A stretch of 64,000 nucleotides of DNA from Megalonaias nervosa (Eukaryota > Mollusca > Bivalvia > Unionida > Unionidae). Both the position numbers and the translations under genes were made by a program. Under the pieces are notes generated by a model that did not search any database, was not told the origin of the DNA, and saw nothing but the letters and a program-made list of their open reading frames with translations. Positions 48,668 to 62,181 of the stretch are shown here, in pieces (position 1 is the stretch's first letter; each line of letters starts with the position of its first letter). The stretch is from assembly GCA_016617855.1 (NCBI GenBank), contig JAECUM010001079.1, forward strand, positions 115,646-179,645, in the 5' to 3' direction.

Positions 48668-51100
48668 ACTATGCATTACGAATGATGGCTTAACTTCTGA
48701 GCAAAGAATGAGTATGGAATTTTATAATAACTGTCACTTCAGAAATTTCAAATTGCACATCTTGAACTGATTTGGATAGAAAAGTAATAGTTGATATGTT
48801 TTTAAGGTGACATTTTTTTCAAGCTTTTATTTATATTTAGAGCTGATTAATTATACAAGCATGGAATGCCCACATTCATGAAAATAAATTATACTGTGAC
48901 ACATTCATGCAAATAAATTATACTGTGTCAATCATCCTACCACCATTTTAATACTGTAACAGAGTTTACACAACAGATAAATAACATATCGATGAAGAAT
49001 ACTTCGCAAGTTAAGCATGTCACATGCCAACTCCACTTTCCTATAGAATGTCTTGCTGTATCAGCTCTGCCATTGAAGGTATGGAAAAATTGATGATGGT
49101 TAAAATGACTTTTTTCTCTAACTGAATGTAGTAAACAGTTTCCAAATGTTTTTATGACTAGAATCAGAATGCCTAAAAATTGTCTTAATCACTCTTCAGA
49201 ACTTACTCGTAAGAAGAAAAATGCTTGTTAATTGGTCAGTTCACTTGCTCATTTGTTCCATACACCATTATATGATACATGTTACATTGTGATGCAATTT
49301 TCTGTGTTCTCGACTTCAATAGTTGTTTGAACTCAACAGAAGTTGAACTTTTAAATCTAGAATATCCTCCTCCTTCATCATGTTCACCAATTTGATTACA
49401 GGATATATAAACTTATGGATCTGTTGGGTGTTTTGAAGATCTTCGAAAAGATGAGTTGTGATGAAAAGTCATAACCTTTGAAGTACTCTGCAGTTTAAGT
49501 AGCATTGATGGGTCCAGCCAAGATCATCCAAACTTTATGTTTCACCTAACTTGCACATGGATGTAAAGATAGTTCATAATCATATGCCATCAAAACTCTA
49601 TAGGATCATTTTTTAATATAAGAGGAAATAAGTTAAATAAGCACCAGATGGATCAGTAATATAAACAATAGCCTAGTGTTCATTAGTGATACACCCAAGG
49701 AAACATCCATTTAAAGTGATAAAAATGTGTTCATAGAATTATTTCTTTATTTTTAATTTTGCAAGATATGAATTTACTGCCATGCTGACCTAAATTCAGA
49801 TACTTTACCAAAGCCAATGAAGCAGGAATTTACATCACAGTGGCAGCATTTTTATACAAGGGTGATGTACTCACAAGACACAACCATGTTCAATGTTGCA
49901 TAATCTTGCTGCCAAGAGTGTACAGACAACTGACTTAAACACAAAGCTTATTACCAAAGTAACTGAAATGTGAAATACAGGTCACACTGGTCTACTTTTG
50001 ATGGAAGTTGTGTTGCATTTACAAAAAGGAATCCACATACTTGTATGACCCATCAGCCAGGCCCTCAGCCTAGCATGCATAAAAAACTGATCTACTGATA
50101 CATGTGATACTTCACCAGTTTGTTTTGGATAAAAGATAGAAGCACGCTGTAACACTATATACATGCACTGAGCTTGCTTAGTTTAAGCTGCCATTGCAAC
50201 ACCCCATGGTACCATCTCAAACCAGTTAATTGATAAAGCCTACATTTTTGCTGCAGAAATTAATCATAAAGGTACTAATTGGTTTACACTGCAATTAAAC
50301 CAAAAAGAAAATTAATCATCTTTTCAAATTCCCTTTCCACATTGATACCTTTGCAAAATCTTAAATCTAACAACTCATTAATATCCTAGATATTACAGAA
50401 GCATGATGTGCATCACCTAATGTGGGAAAAAGTATTCTGTACCCTTGGCTGTCTAGTTCCATTGGTATAAAAGGTAATGAAAGGGCAGATACATGAATAT
50501 TGTTTTTGATATACCATCTAATGTACAGGGCAGATACATGAATATTGTTTTTGATATACCATCTAGTGTACATCTGTAAATTGTTGTTTAAATATCAACT
50601 CTTGTTACAGACTGGACATTATTAATCAGAAGCATATTTTTGTTTTCATCTTTGACTTTGACATGAATATGTTAGGTAAATTAAACTCACCATCGACAGT
50701 TTATATAGACCTTGGTGAAGTTTTGTCGTATACAGTTATTATAGAAAAAGAACAAAAGTCAAATTATACTTTGATATGACCTTTTACATTTAGTTGGGAA
50801 CCTGTGTGGTGTACCAAACGTTGACAATAAGATATTTATTTCATGTCAGATATTAAAACTTTAGCTTTCAAGAGCTATTACTCCAGCAATCAACTAAAGG
50901 CAGATACAGATAGAACCACATGAGTGTCGTAATTTAGACATCAAGATGTGCACATGATATCACCAGACCATGAGACAGAACATACATATATAAAGCATCA
51001 ATTAAAATGGATGTTAAACATTATTTGAAGACCCATATAATGCTAAATGTGCATGTAGAATACATACAATACATGGATAATTACATGCATATGGACACCT
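48668..51100. other. Intergenic, no recognised gene
   Basis: AT-rich. A duplicated stretch 'ggcagatacatgaatattgt' occurs at about 50486 and 50528 (42-bp tandem unit). Nothing else supportable. Confidence 0.5.
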
Positions 51101-51112
51101 GATGAACATAAC

Positions 51113-51334
51113 ACCTATACTCGCTTATAAGACGAGTCTGACTGCAAACTGCACAGACCCATATCTCCCATCACATAATGCACAGGCAGATCTGGATCTG
51201 TGCAGTCAGTTAAGAGTAATCAGTAAAATGAATATCATAGACCTAATCTGCAGGTACATTATGCAATGGCAGATCAGGATCTTTGTTGTTGGTAGTTTGA
51301 CTCGACTTAAAATGTAAGTGAGTATATATGGTAC
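51113..51334. mobile_element. Short MITE, same family as 27576-28588
   Basis: Left 'cctatactcgcttataagac' and right inverted 'gtaagtgagtatatatgg'. Interior words 'actgcacagaccc', 'gatctg', 'cataatgcacaggcagatct' match the outer MITE at 27576-28588. About 220 bp, uninterrupted, so it shows the pre-insertion state of that element. Confidence 0.75.
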
Positions 51335-51999
51335 ATACAGTATTACTATGCCTGCTCCATAGAGTTTTTCTTTTTGATGACAAAACATGAGAAACAGCAA
51401 GCTTGAATTAAGCATTGCCATATCTTGATGTTCTCTTAATAGGGAGATCCAAGATATTATCATACTTGAAATCATAACTAAAGGTGGTCTTTTAAACAAG
51501 GTTTCACAGAATGCCATGTACAATTTTATAAATGTCAAGGCCATGGTTTGAGGACAATTTAAAAATATAGCTGGTGGTTGCATTTTTTCTGTCTTAAGAG
51601 TATGATAAACATCGGTATTTAAAGTTAGAATACAAGAATGAAAATTTATAATTTGCTATTTTAAGTTAGATACCTTACCAAGTTATTTTGATGTTTTTCT
51701 ATATATTTCACTGATTAAATTTTGTAAGGAAACTATGTCTGTTCCAACCAGCTTGACATTGTTGTCACAGTCAGCAAGATTATCCCCAATGGAGATAGAT
51801 GTGCAAGCCTCGTGCATATTTTGGCCAGTGCAAATGGCTTTGAACTGGTCTGGGTGTAATGTTGTCCCTCTTGGTAAAGAGGGATGGTTAATTAGATTTG
51901 GCAGTCATTGGCTAGAGGATGACCTCCCTTGATTTTATTGCCCGGTGTGAGTGGATAGATAGAACATCGACAGAGAACTGAGCAAAACTACTGAGAAGA

Positions 52000-53480
52000 A
52001 ATAATACAATATGAGCCCCCTTTAGACAATAAAAATTTAATCAATAACAAAAAAACTAATAGTGTCAGGTTCAATTCAAACAAATTTCCGTTAACAGAAT
52101 TTCAATAGCAGTGTTCTATTTTGGATTCGTTTCATCACGGTAACAAGTGGTGAAAAGAGCACACTGTCCACGCCTGATTTGTATCACCCAGCGTCGCTTT
52201 CTGTCTTCGTCCCCGTGTATCACACGTCTTCCGACCTTCACGTGTATACGTTGATCTTCATTGATCTTTCTATTCTGAACGCTTCATCTCTTCCGGACTT
52301 CCGTCTTCGGACTGTCCCCGTCTGTTCCTGGGAACTGTTTCCTTGAATGACAAGATTACCACTAAATCTCTATATGTAACATCTTCTATACGTATATAAA
52401 ATTCTCACATTCGTTACTCAGAAAGCATAAACTAGCTATCCAAACACTGCATAAGTTCTGACATAATGTGACCTTAACGATTAATGGTCCTTACAAATAG
52501 ACTGTATTTCGAGTAAGGTACAATCGTTATCTCTAGTTACAAACGACACCTGTAATATACATCCAAGTCTGACCTAATTTGATAGATCATCACTCTCTTC
52601 ACAGCGGCTGACCACAAATTAACATGTGAGCGGTGCATATAACATTCGTGTATCTCTCTGCATACGCTACCACATGACTCATTAGAAATCCGACCTAGTC
52701 AGTTCCACTCAATAAGATACATACTATCGATTACTATTGCATAAGATTAACTAACTTCTAGCTCATAGCAATCCCTAACCTACAAGATTTTTTAAGCATT
52801 ACAAAATCATATATAAATATGCAATTATCGTTAACCCACGATAATCAGTATCGTCCTAACAGACAAAGGAAATTAATTCATATAACCCTATGAAATCTTA
52901 TACATCTAAAAATTTGGATCGCATGCAATCAGTTAATTCTATCAATGAACTAGTAAACGTAAAATTAAAGAAATAAATTGCATATACAACTCGAGCATAT
53001 CAACTGATTTCCATGAAATAGAATAAACGATACATAGTATGAATCCTAGTCATATCAAACACATTTACATAAACAAGACAAATAAAATAGAAAATTACAT
53101 GGAAATTAAAATTGCGTACCTTAATGCTGCTCTTTTCAGAAATTGTACGTCCTAACACTAAAGCCTGTCTTTTCTTACAAGACAGCCACCTGGTCCCTTT
53201 TACTTGTTTAACGAGGAAAGCACTATTCTTTAGTTTTTTTCCCCGGAGCCAGACGAGTCTTGTCTCTCGCAGGAAAACTCGGACAAAAGAATTCGACCAA
53301 GGTCGTTACTTTTAAATTCAACATTACTTCCAAGGTGTACGCCATGATTTAAACTGACCAATCGAAATCAGCGGTTCATAATTTTTCCCCAAGATAATTA
53401 TTTCTATCGTCAGATTTTGACAGCCTAGAATATGAGAAATACGATGCATATCAACTTCCATTTGAAAATGACTATTTGAC
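52000..53480 (-). other. LTR-like or promoter-like region, compositionally distinct
   Basis: CpG-containing sequence unlike the surrounding AT-rich DNA. Read on the minus strand it has a CCAAT-like 'gattggtc' (53362), purine-rich transcribed-looking sequence (52200-52330), and near 52015 'aagggggctcatattg', reminiscent of a primer-binding or polypurine boundary. This layout resembles the candidate LTR at 62182-63798. No terminal repeat pair or target duplication was found, so this stays tentative. Confidence 0.3.
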
Positions 53481-53489
53481 ATGGGGTTC

Positions 53490-54900
53490 ACATCAAGCGG
53501 TTATGGTCGGTAACTTTTAATGTTTACTTTCCCAGGACAGCGTTGCGATGCACGGGTCAATTCTAAATGAGCCGTAGATGCTGGCCTTTCAAGTTTAACA
53601 CTGACATGAAGAAAAGGTCGAAGTGACCCTTCACAAAGACCTTGCTGGCTTGACTGTAATAAAATTTTAATGCACAATGAATTCAGTTTTAGGGTTCCAT
53701 ACTTATTCAAAATTCGATACATTACACTGGGATTCAGTGCAAACCAGTCAACCTTGGCTTCGCTCTCCCGCAGCAGCACATCCTTAACGTAGGTAATTTC
53801 TAATTGTATACAAGATAGGGTATTCTCATCTGCATTGTTGTACAGTATTGTCTGTTTGATAAAGTAAAATATCTAATTTATGTAGATGTTCAATAGGAAA
53901 GGACCAAGACCAGATTCTTGTAGAACACCCGTTTTTATTTTGTTTTGTTTTTCTTTTCAATGTCTAACCAGTCGTTCTGAAAGATACCAAGTCTTACCTG
54001 TTGTATTTTGGTGTGATATGTAACTTGAAATTAAATTACTGACTTTATTATATACTCCATAAGATTCCAACATTCGAATTAAAAGTCCTTGAGACAGGCA
54101 ATCAGATGTCTTGAATAGATGATTAGCATTGCCACCGCACACTTGTTTTCATCAGGAGGGCGACGTCGTTTAATATATTGCCCTATGTCACTCAAGCTCG
54201 AACAAGAAGCAATATATATGGACTGCCTACTAATACTATAGCTGGCAAATGTGTTAGTGTCACGTAATTTATAGGCGCAACTTTTCGGTTTTTCAGATCT
54301 AATGTTCGTCACCTATTTGTCTGCCTCTATATATCATACCTAAATTTTAATCATTATAATTTGAACATTTTTTAAAACATATTTTATGAAAGTTAAAGTA
54401 TGCGCAAAAATAAAACCATTTCACACGGAGTAAGGGCCGACTTAAAATACTTTAATTTTATATGATGTGCTATGCTAATGAGTGGAGCGTCGTTGTTTCT
54501 GCACTGGCCATTTGTGAGTCCTTAACGAGACGATGCAGGGTAGTGTTACACCCATATCCTGATCGACTAGCAGATAAATTTCGGTGGAAGATATTGTTCA
54601 AAATGAGATACAATTTCTTTTCCATATATTTTTGACATGAAGAATGCTTGCATGTCTATAATTTTCTATAGACAAAGTGTCGTTTTTCTTTTATAAAGGA
54701 GTGACCTGAGTTTCCTTGAGACAGAAAAAAACAAAACATTTTAGAAGAAATTTATAAATTTCGTTTCAAGTCCCGACAATGCCGGTTTACCGTGTTCTAC
54801 AAATTTTACAGGTATGTTGTCCAGTCGCTTTTTCAGAGATAAAATTTACACTAAGGAGATATTTTTCCTACTGATTCTACTGCTGTATGATTACACGAGA
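53490..54900 (-). pseudogene. LINE reverse transcriptase relic
   Basis: Minus strand, running from about 54900 down to 53490. Residues YRHASILHVKNIW (cf. YRPVSLL.s.sK..E), DQDMGVTLP (cf. RxGyst), then TSDCLSQGLLIRMLESYGVY, LISSYISHQN, GVLQESGLGPFLLNIYIN (cf. GVPQGSvLGPLLFNIfIND) and ILYNNADENTL, which aligns with the catalytic YADD box, here NADE. It continues with ESEAKVDWFALNPSVM (cf. W...N.m..N..K). Frameshifts and the altered catalytic box make it inactive. Jockey/CR1-like by motif order. Confidence 0.8.
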
Positions 54901-55080
54901 ATTTCGGTTGAATTTGTTTGTTTGCTTTAATTGGTGCTGTTCTAGGATGGTGCATAATTTGATCCCACCAGTGTCTATTGCAACATTTACAAAGAAATCC
55001 TTAAAAATTGATCATACATCAGATTGATTAGATCATTTTGATTCATTCAGTTATAATAGTTATGTGATTATTAGTTTTGT

Positions 55081-55393
55081 GACCGCTCCGGTGGCCTAGT
55101 GGTTAGAGCATCCACCTCGGATGTGGAAGGTCGCGGGTTCGAACCCCGGCCGAGTCATACCAAAGACTTATAAAAATGGTACTAACAGCTGCCTCGCTTG
55201 GCGCTCAGCATTAAGAAGTTAGGATTGGTCGGCCTAGTGTCAGGATAATGTGATTCGGTGAGACATCGTGCTACATGCCTGCGGCATGATGCCCCAGTGC
55301 TAGACATCACTATAAACTGCCACACTGCTAACATCGTAGCGATATGACTGGAAAAATTCATAAAGCTACGTTAAAAATCCAAATCACACGCAC
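55081..55393 (+). mobile_element. tRNA-derived SINE, family A, copy 2
   Basis: Plus strand. tRNA-like head: box A 'tggcctagtggttagagc' and box B 'gggttcgaacccc' 40 bases later, both near consensus. Body about 240 bp, ending 'aaaaatccaaatcacacgcac'. Flanked by a perfect 13-bp target duplication ATTATTAGTTTTG (55067-55079 and 55394-55406). Confidence 0.95.
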
Positions 55394-55406
55394 ATTATTA
55401 GTTTTG

Positions 55407-56340
55407 ACATTCTTGGACCTAAAATGTTCCATGTTGGCCAGAAGTATTGCGACTTTATCCCCAACCCTCCCATCATCACAACATATTTTGTTTTAAAAAA
55501 TAGCATTATGTTGTGTTAGTTTGTTCCTTTGCTTTTTGTACTTTTACATTTGATAGTTTTTATACATTGTTTTGAAACAATTGAACAGCATTCTCTTCAT
55601 TAAATAAAACTAAACTTTGTGCTATGAGCTGTTCATGTCGGGGCTAAGGCCACATAAAAATCAGCCCTATTTATATAATCAACGAAACGCTATTGATCAA
55701 AACATTTTGTAACTTTTGAAGTTTATATTGAAATTTTTACTGAGGTTCACTTCATTCCAAGAAACGGTGCAAACTAATTATGCCAGTCACTCTAACTACT
55801 ATTAAAATTTACTGGGATTTTTTGTTTGATTTTTTTTTTTTTTAAATTGGGGACAATCGGTAAGTATAGAATATAACTTCATTCAAACCAGGTGTTTACA
55901 TTTTTGACAAAGCATGTACAAGGTCCTTTGACAATATACTTGGGTCAAACATATCACGATTGTTTGCACGATTTCATATTTTTGCAACACTGAGTAGATC
56001 ATAATTAATATCACCAACTACTAATATTGGTCACAGTTTGAGAGACATTTGTCTTGGGCTGCACTTGGGTCCTTTTTCAAAAGTGAGTCTGAAAAGACAG
56101 TGGTCAATACAGACCAACTTCCACCACTTTCTACCGTTGACATTAAGTTCAATACAAATGCTCTCAGTGTGTTTGCATTCTTTTCCTGGCACTGCTATAA
56201 GTTAAGGATCAGTTGTTATGAATATTTAACATATATTGTGTGCTTAATTTTTGTCCGTGATTGAGGGTTGTGGAGTTTATTTCCTACCCGACTTTTGTCA
56301 TGCTTCTAAGTAGTAAACAAGGTTTTTAATAAAATGAGAT
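55407..56340. other. Intergenic, no recognised feature
   Basis: AT-rich sequence with no element boundary, exon or RNA gene recognised. Confidence 0.5.
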
Positions 56341-56344
56341 CGAG

Positions 56345-56525
56345 GTTAGTCTTGTTTACAGTTAAACTAGGTTTTTACCCTGAGAAACTATTACGTGGTA
56401 GGTCAAGTGAAGTTTGTTTATATAAAGGGGACTTGATAGACAAATTATTAATTCCTGTTTCATATCAGTCTTTGGCAATCTATGATTTGAGTTTGCAGAT
56501 GTGTTCAGACATAATTTGAGAAGAT
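56345..56525 (+). repeat. Copy of the LTR-like TATA module
   Basis: Same order of blocks as 19225-19410: 'gtcttgtttaca', 'actaggtttttaccctgaga', 'aggtcaagtga', 'tataaaggggacttgataga', 'gagtttgcagatgtgttc'. Similarity fades after about 56540. Confidence 0.6.
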
Positions 56526-59500
56526 TATTTATTTTAATTATCTCACTCTTGGCCAACGCTATAATTCTATACGGTTTTGTATTAGCTTTCTATCTGTCTT
56601 GAAGTCTAATAATGCCTTAGGTTAGAAACTAGATTTTTAAGAATGGCTGGGATTAGGACTATTGAAATTAACAAGTACCCTTGACAAAAGTATGTTGACA
56701 TGGTAATAACGGCAATGTCTTCTAAAGGACAACTACGCGACCAAAACGGTTTGTATATACATCTCTAAAGGCCCATTAATGTCTACTTTCTAGCCTAGTT
56801 TTTGATATCCCAGAAGAAGCATAATAACAGGATATCGATATGCACTTTGTATATATCAAGTGACATTTGACCTGTGATATTTAGTACAGGCATGTCCAAA
56901 TTGGAAACACGTTTTGGGGACTTTTTCGTGCAATATATAATTTAATCAGTTCTATTGATAATTAAAAACAAATAATATGATTTTGCATGTTAAAATTTCT
57001 GAAATCTACCCAATGGGGAGAAGGGGAGTGGCTTTTCTTGGATACATCTTAATGATATGCGGTTTCGTTCATAAAGCGAGTAAACTTCTGTCAAGGCTAG
57101 GAAAGAATTTGGTAATGCGGGAACCTGATTTACACGCAATTTTGTTGGTGCAACGTTAATTTTTTAGTTTGTGGAGGCATCGACAAAATTTACTTTTGTA
57201 ATGGTAATTTTAATATTGGGACGCTGCAACGATATTGAATTTCTGATATACGGATGTGACGGTTATTATAGCTATTGCATCATGATATTGCATTGTTGCA
57301 ACGGAATTATTTCTGTTGTAGTTGAAACAGTTTCTTTTACCGATACAAAGGTGTATTTTCTACAGATGCATGAACACAATTTAGCATTATAACAGTAACT
57401 GGATTCCGTTGCAATGATATTTCGTTACCGCTGCAATAATAACGGTAATTATGACGCTCTTTGTACGCCATACAATTTCTGGCAAGGTGATTACGCTGGA
57501 TCGGGAAAAATCTGCTAAACTGAAATTGCAGCCGATGGCAAACAAGGGTAATATTGGGCTTTGGACGGTGACCTAGATTTTCGGTTCATTTTTGATTTAG
57601 AATGTTATACATTTTTAACACATGTCCTGGATGAGAATTATAATTCTGAGATTTGTGAGTAAATCCAAATTGCTCAGCCTGCTTTAAGTCTTGCCTTCAG
57701 GCGACGTATTAAAGTTACGAAAATCCTCACGCGTTTTTTGTACATATTCCGAACATCGAGTTTCAAGTCTTTATTTTCGACAATGTGGGAATAGATAGAT
57801 TACGTCGGGGGAGGGGGGGGGGAGATTTAACATACATTTTTATAGATACAGAAATTGGCATGACTTATTGTTAATAAAGGAATTTATCGGTTCATGGTTT
57901 TTTTTGGGGGGGGGTGTTGGTACATTAAACACTTCCGTGTTTGGGTTTTTGGAGGAGTTTGTTTTGTTTTTGTTTGTTTGTTTTTTCCTACCGGGAACTC
58001 GCAATGACTCTTGTAGTGTTTCTGATGTTATGAGTTTTAGTTAAGGGAATAAAACATGTTTGTAACGCTCAGTAATAATTTTGTTTTTGCATTTTACTGC
58101 ATTTCTTCTGCATTGTTGCATGTACAGTCAAGAAACAAAAGTTCATTCATTTCAAGAATATGTACAACCACAAAAGATAGGCTACACTGACCTCATTTTC
58201 TGCTTTTTGTGAATATTGTAGGTTATTGAGCATTGACCACTGGCATGTCAGAAAAGATATAACATACATGAGAACATGAAATTTTTGTTAATCTCCTATC
58301 CGTGGAAAGCTACATCTTTGACTGCTAAGCGAAATTCAACGCATTGTGTACAATACGGTATCAAAGTTTAATTTTTTTGTATATTTCTAATTTACATTTT
58401 TAAATACTGTTCATCGTATAAAGTTAGATTTTAAAATATATTCTATTTTTATAAACACAGACACAGTGTTGATCTTGTGACTTTCAAACGTCACCACCAA
58501 GGTCATTCTGCGTCATCTAGTGCGTTTGCGAGTACTCGGCGTAAATTGTCAAATGTTACAATGCAATCAAAGCAAAATAAATGAAGTTTGATTTGGTTTA
58601 TTTGAGAACATCGTCAAAGCCGCCAATGCTAGCCGACCTCATCTGCAAGTGCGTGATACGATCCTTATGAATGGGTGCGTTGAGAAATTAGATTCCTGCA
58701 ATATTTGGCCAGCAAACTGCCTCACCAAAGTCTGTGGTTGATGAAACCATTTCTTCATAACCGCAACAATTGATCAATGGTTAGATTGCCTGCCTCTTCG
58801 ACATTACTCAGGAAAGATATCATATAGTAAAGTTTTTCATTCACAAATAAAGAACAAGTTTGTTTTGAAAAGATATTAGCTGTACTTACTCGTAGTGTAG
58901 AACCTTATATGTGGATATTGATGATCTGGCTTGAAACTCACCGCAAAAAGAGAAAAGAATTTATTTTAAATTCTAGGTTAAGATATGTCCAAATTCATGG
59001 ATCGTAAATGTATTCATGCTTTCCTTCGACTACTTTGCGCCTGTAAAATATTTGCATTATTGCAATATTGAAAGCTTCCAGCTGGTTGGAACTACGATTT
59101 CTAATGATTGAACTTCCAGATAAAGTCTTAGTCTTTTTATAATTTTTTAAATAAAATTCCAATGATGTTGGAAGTCACAAAATAGATAAGAAAACACCAA
59201 TAATAAAAAACATGGGTCCAAAATATGGTGATGCACTATGAAGATTATAAAATCTGGCTCTTCATTTCCGGAATGGAACACCATCATTATATTTTGCAGT
59301 TTCGTGATTTAGTGTGATAATAAATTCAGCGTGATGATTGATTTAATTGTGATAAATGATTCAAAATAAAATCCGTTTTAATACATTAGACGTTATTTAT
59401 TTGACCTGTTTCTAAATTTTAATTTAACCCTGTTTCATGTGGTACTAAAATGATTCCGATAAGCCAGAAACTAAAAAGAAAAAAATTGATCAATCAATTA

Positions 59501-59915
59501 TTAATTGCATAGTCAAATAAATTTATTCATCATTTAATGATCGGCAAAAATATTTCATATAAACGTTTACCGGTAGTACAGTAAATGAAAGGTAAGATAG
59601 TGTTCCTTGTTTCATTATGAATTGCTAACTTGTACTTTGCAAACCCTTATAAATGCATTCGATATTACCATCACCAGTCTCTCGAAGACACAGGACCTAG
59701 AAGCTGTTTAACAAAACAAGAATAACTGAACAACAAAACCTTTGTGGTGCCCTTGCTCTCTAAATGCTTCATTTAGTGACAAGAAATGTTCAATCAAAAT
59801 CCAAAAACACAGTTTTAATATTAGAAACAATTAGTCTACGTAAAAATATAAAAGCAAATATGATTAAATTGGTCAGAAGGATCCGATACTAAAAAGAAAT
59901 AACCAGTTGAAATCG

Positions 59916-59917
<2 letters not shown>

Positions 59918-59956
<39 letters not shown>
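59918..59956. repeat. (TC)n microsatellite
   Basis: About 19 uninterrupted TC units. Confidence 0.95.
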
Positions 59957-59958
<2 letters not shown>

Positions 59959-61493
59959 CGTTCATCCAAGACATTACCCATTAGTATATATAATAAGTTA
60001 ATGAACCATTATGGTTTGATACATCTTCATAAGCCGAGATTTTGAAAGCAATTGATTTGGCTATTTGTAATTAGTCGCATTCGATTGACCAATAAGTGCA
60101 AATGAAGAGATAGTGTGTGTATGTGTGTGTTAAATCTGAAGCCTTTCATATGACCATTTGGTTGGTTGAATATACCTACAAGTTGAACTAAAAATGTGTC
60201 TGAAGCTAATTGTGTCTACACTTTTTTTTTATTCATGAGCCAGATTTCAGTGAGATATTCTCCATGCCAGACACTCTAAGAGGTAATTTCTATATCGTAT
60301 TTCATCCATTTCGTTTCATGTGCTTATTATGGAAGTGAGATAACTGTCTTACTTTGTGTAATTCTCCTCGTTTTCTTTATTTGCGGCCCCGCCCTTTTTT
60401 ATACTTTCTTTAAAAGTACATTTAAAACGGTCAGATAGGAACATCTTCCCTATATTCTGAACAATTGTTTTTTCTTCAAATAATAACCGGAGTAGTAATT
60501 GCACTTCGATGGCGAAAAAGTATTTTTCTTATTTATGTTCGTCTTCAATTACGCGAATGCTTCAGAACACCGAAACTGAATTATCACAAAACAATTGCTG
60601 AAAATAATTTGACTCTAAAACATTAATAATATCAGAGATTGCCTGATCTAAGTGCCATACAGATTGCCTGATCCAGGATTAGAATTGCCCTATTGCCAGA
60701 AACTCCAGACAGAAAAAGCGAAGGATAAAAATAGACAGCTTTAAAATTCGATGTTTATTCGTCAAAAAGCGAATGCATACAAGATTCTGGCTCTGCAACT
60801 TTGATAGCATCAAAACGTCTGCTTCCCAGTGATCAGAACTGCATTACTGCCAGGAAATGCAGCACCAAGATGCCAAGGAAAAAAATGCGCATATAGCTGG
60901 AAGGAGCACCCATTCAACTTTGTAATAACTAATATACTAATATCCTTTCTCCAGTTATAAAACTAATATTCCATCTTCAGCTATCCTCAGATATGACAGA
61001 TGCGCCGTCGGCTAGATTTGCCGTGCTCTGTTTTCTTTTTCTGATCGATGCTGTCAGCCGATGGGATGGGGTTCAGACAAAATACTGAATTACCTATTAC
61101 GATCTAACATACCATCAAAGTTACCATGCGATTGTTAGTCCATTATGTTTGATTGTATTTCGGAAGATTTTATTATGCGTGGGTGTTTTAATCAAATTGG
61201 GGAGTACACTCGGGCGCCGCCTGTAGAATTTGATTTTCTTTAGTCGATATCTAAGCCGTAGCCATCCATTCCGCTTTCCTACGATCAACACTTCAGCGCT
61301 GTAGTTTAAAGGCATTAAATAAACGCTTCAGCAACGCTGTTTTGCACGCAACGTCTCAGTAGAGCAGAAAATAAGACGAATTTATGCATTGACCATTGAC
61401 CATATTATCTCGTGTTCGTGGGTCTCGCATTATCCTTAGAGCTGGATTATCGTCTGTGTGTGTTTCTTATTATAATAAGACTTTTTCACTAAA

Positions 61494-61565
61494 TAAAATG
61501 GGGCATGTGGGTAGAATAAAATGGGGCATGTGGACACAATAAAATGGGGCATGTGGACACAAAAA
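61494..61565. repeat. Short tandem repeat, about 23-bp unit
   Basis: Three copies of 'aaaatggggcatgtgg' followed by 'gtagaat' or 'acacaat', at about 61496, 61518 and 61541. Confidence 0.85.
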
Positions 61566-62181
61566 TGGGAGTACAAATATTCACTAATGTCGAATGAACT
61601 GGAAATGGTTAATAATATTTTTTTTTTTGTTGACAAAATACTGCATTTAAACTTTATATATGCCTATTTCGCATCGATTGCACAACTGCTGGGAGACAAA
61701 GGGAGTAGTCTGAATAGCATTTATGGTAAAAGAGAAGGATATTTTCTCGTTGAGAAATCGATAGGACCGAATATTTTGTTTACTACATTGTCAAAAATTA
61801 TGTTCTAACTAGGCATAATACCTCAGTTAGATTTGTATATTATCTTACATTGCAATCCTCAACTAAAAAACATAAAACAATAATTTAAAAAAGTATGAAT
61901 TTCAGTTTCAGTGCAAAATATTAGTTATTGTGCAATCTTAGTCCTCAGACTATTTAGAAAGAATCACTGTCAATATTACTCACATCTCGCTTCTGTTTAC
62001 CACTATGCATGATACCTACTAATTTGCATTTATAAGATATTTAAGTCGATATTTTAAAACCTGGTTTGTCTGTTATTCTTAATATGTAAAACACGTAATA
62101 ATGGTTTCAGTGTCGACACATTGGTATACTAGTATCTAATTATCTTAATATAGTCTAGTTACTTACATCTTTTATACACAT

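Larger units (their letters stand above)
56541..62176. other. Intergenic, no recognised gene
   Basis: Slightly richer in CpG than the introns. Holds the (CT)n tract, two G runs near 57806-57822 and 57905-57917, a stretch of 'gttgcaacgg'/'cgttgcaatg' words at 57170-57460, and a threefold 'aaaatggggcatgtgg' repeat near 61495-61575. Nothing resembling a conserved protein was found in any frame. Confidence 0.5.

Noticed and set aside
55081..55160. tRNA gene
   Set aside because: Box A and B are good, but the sequence continues as a repeat family with a second copy at 48294-48651 and a target duplication, so it is a SINE head.
60252..60282. Mini-exon FSEIFSMPDTLR after 'attcatgagccag' with donor gtaatt
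   Set aside because: Plausible splice sites but only about a dozen codons, with no neighbouring exon in a compatible frame.
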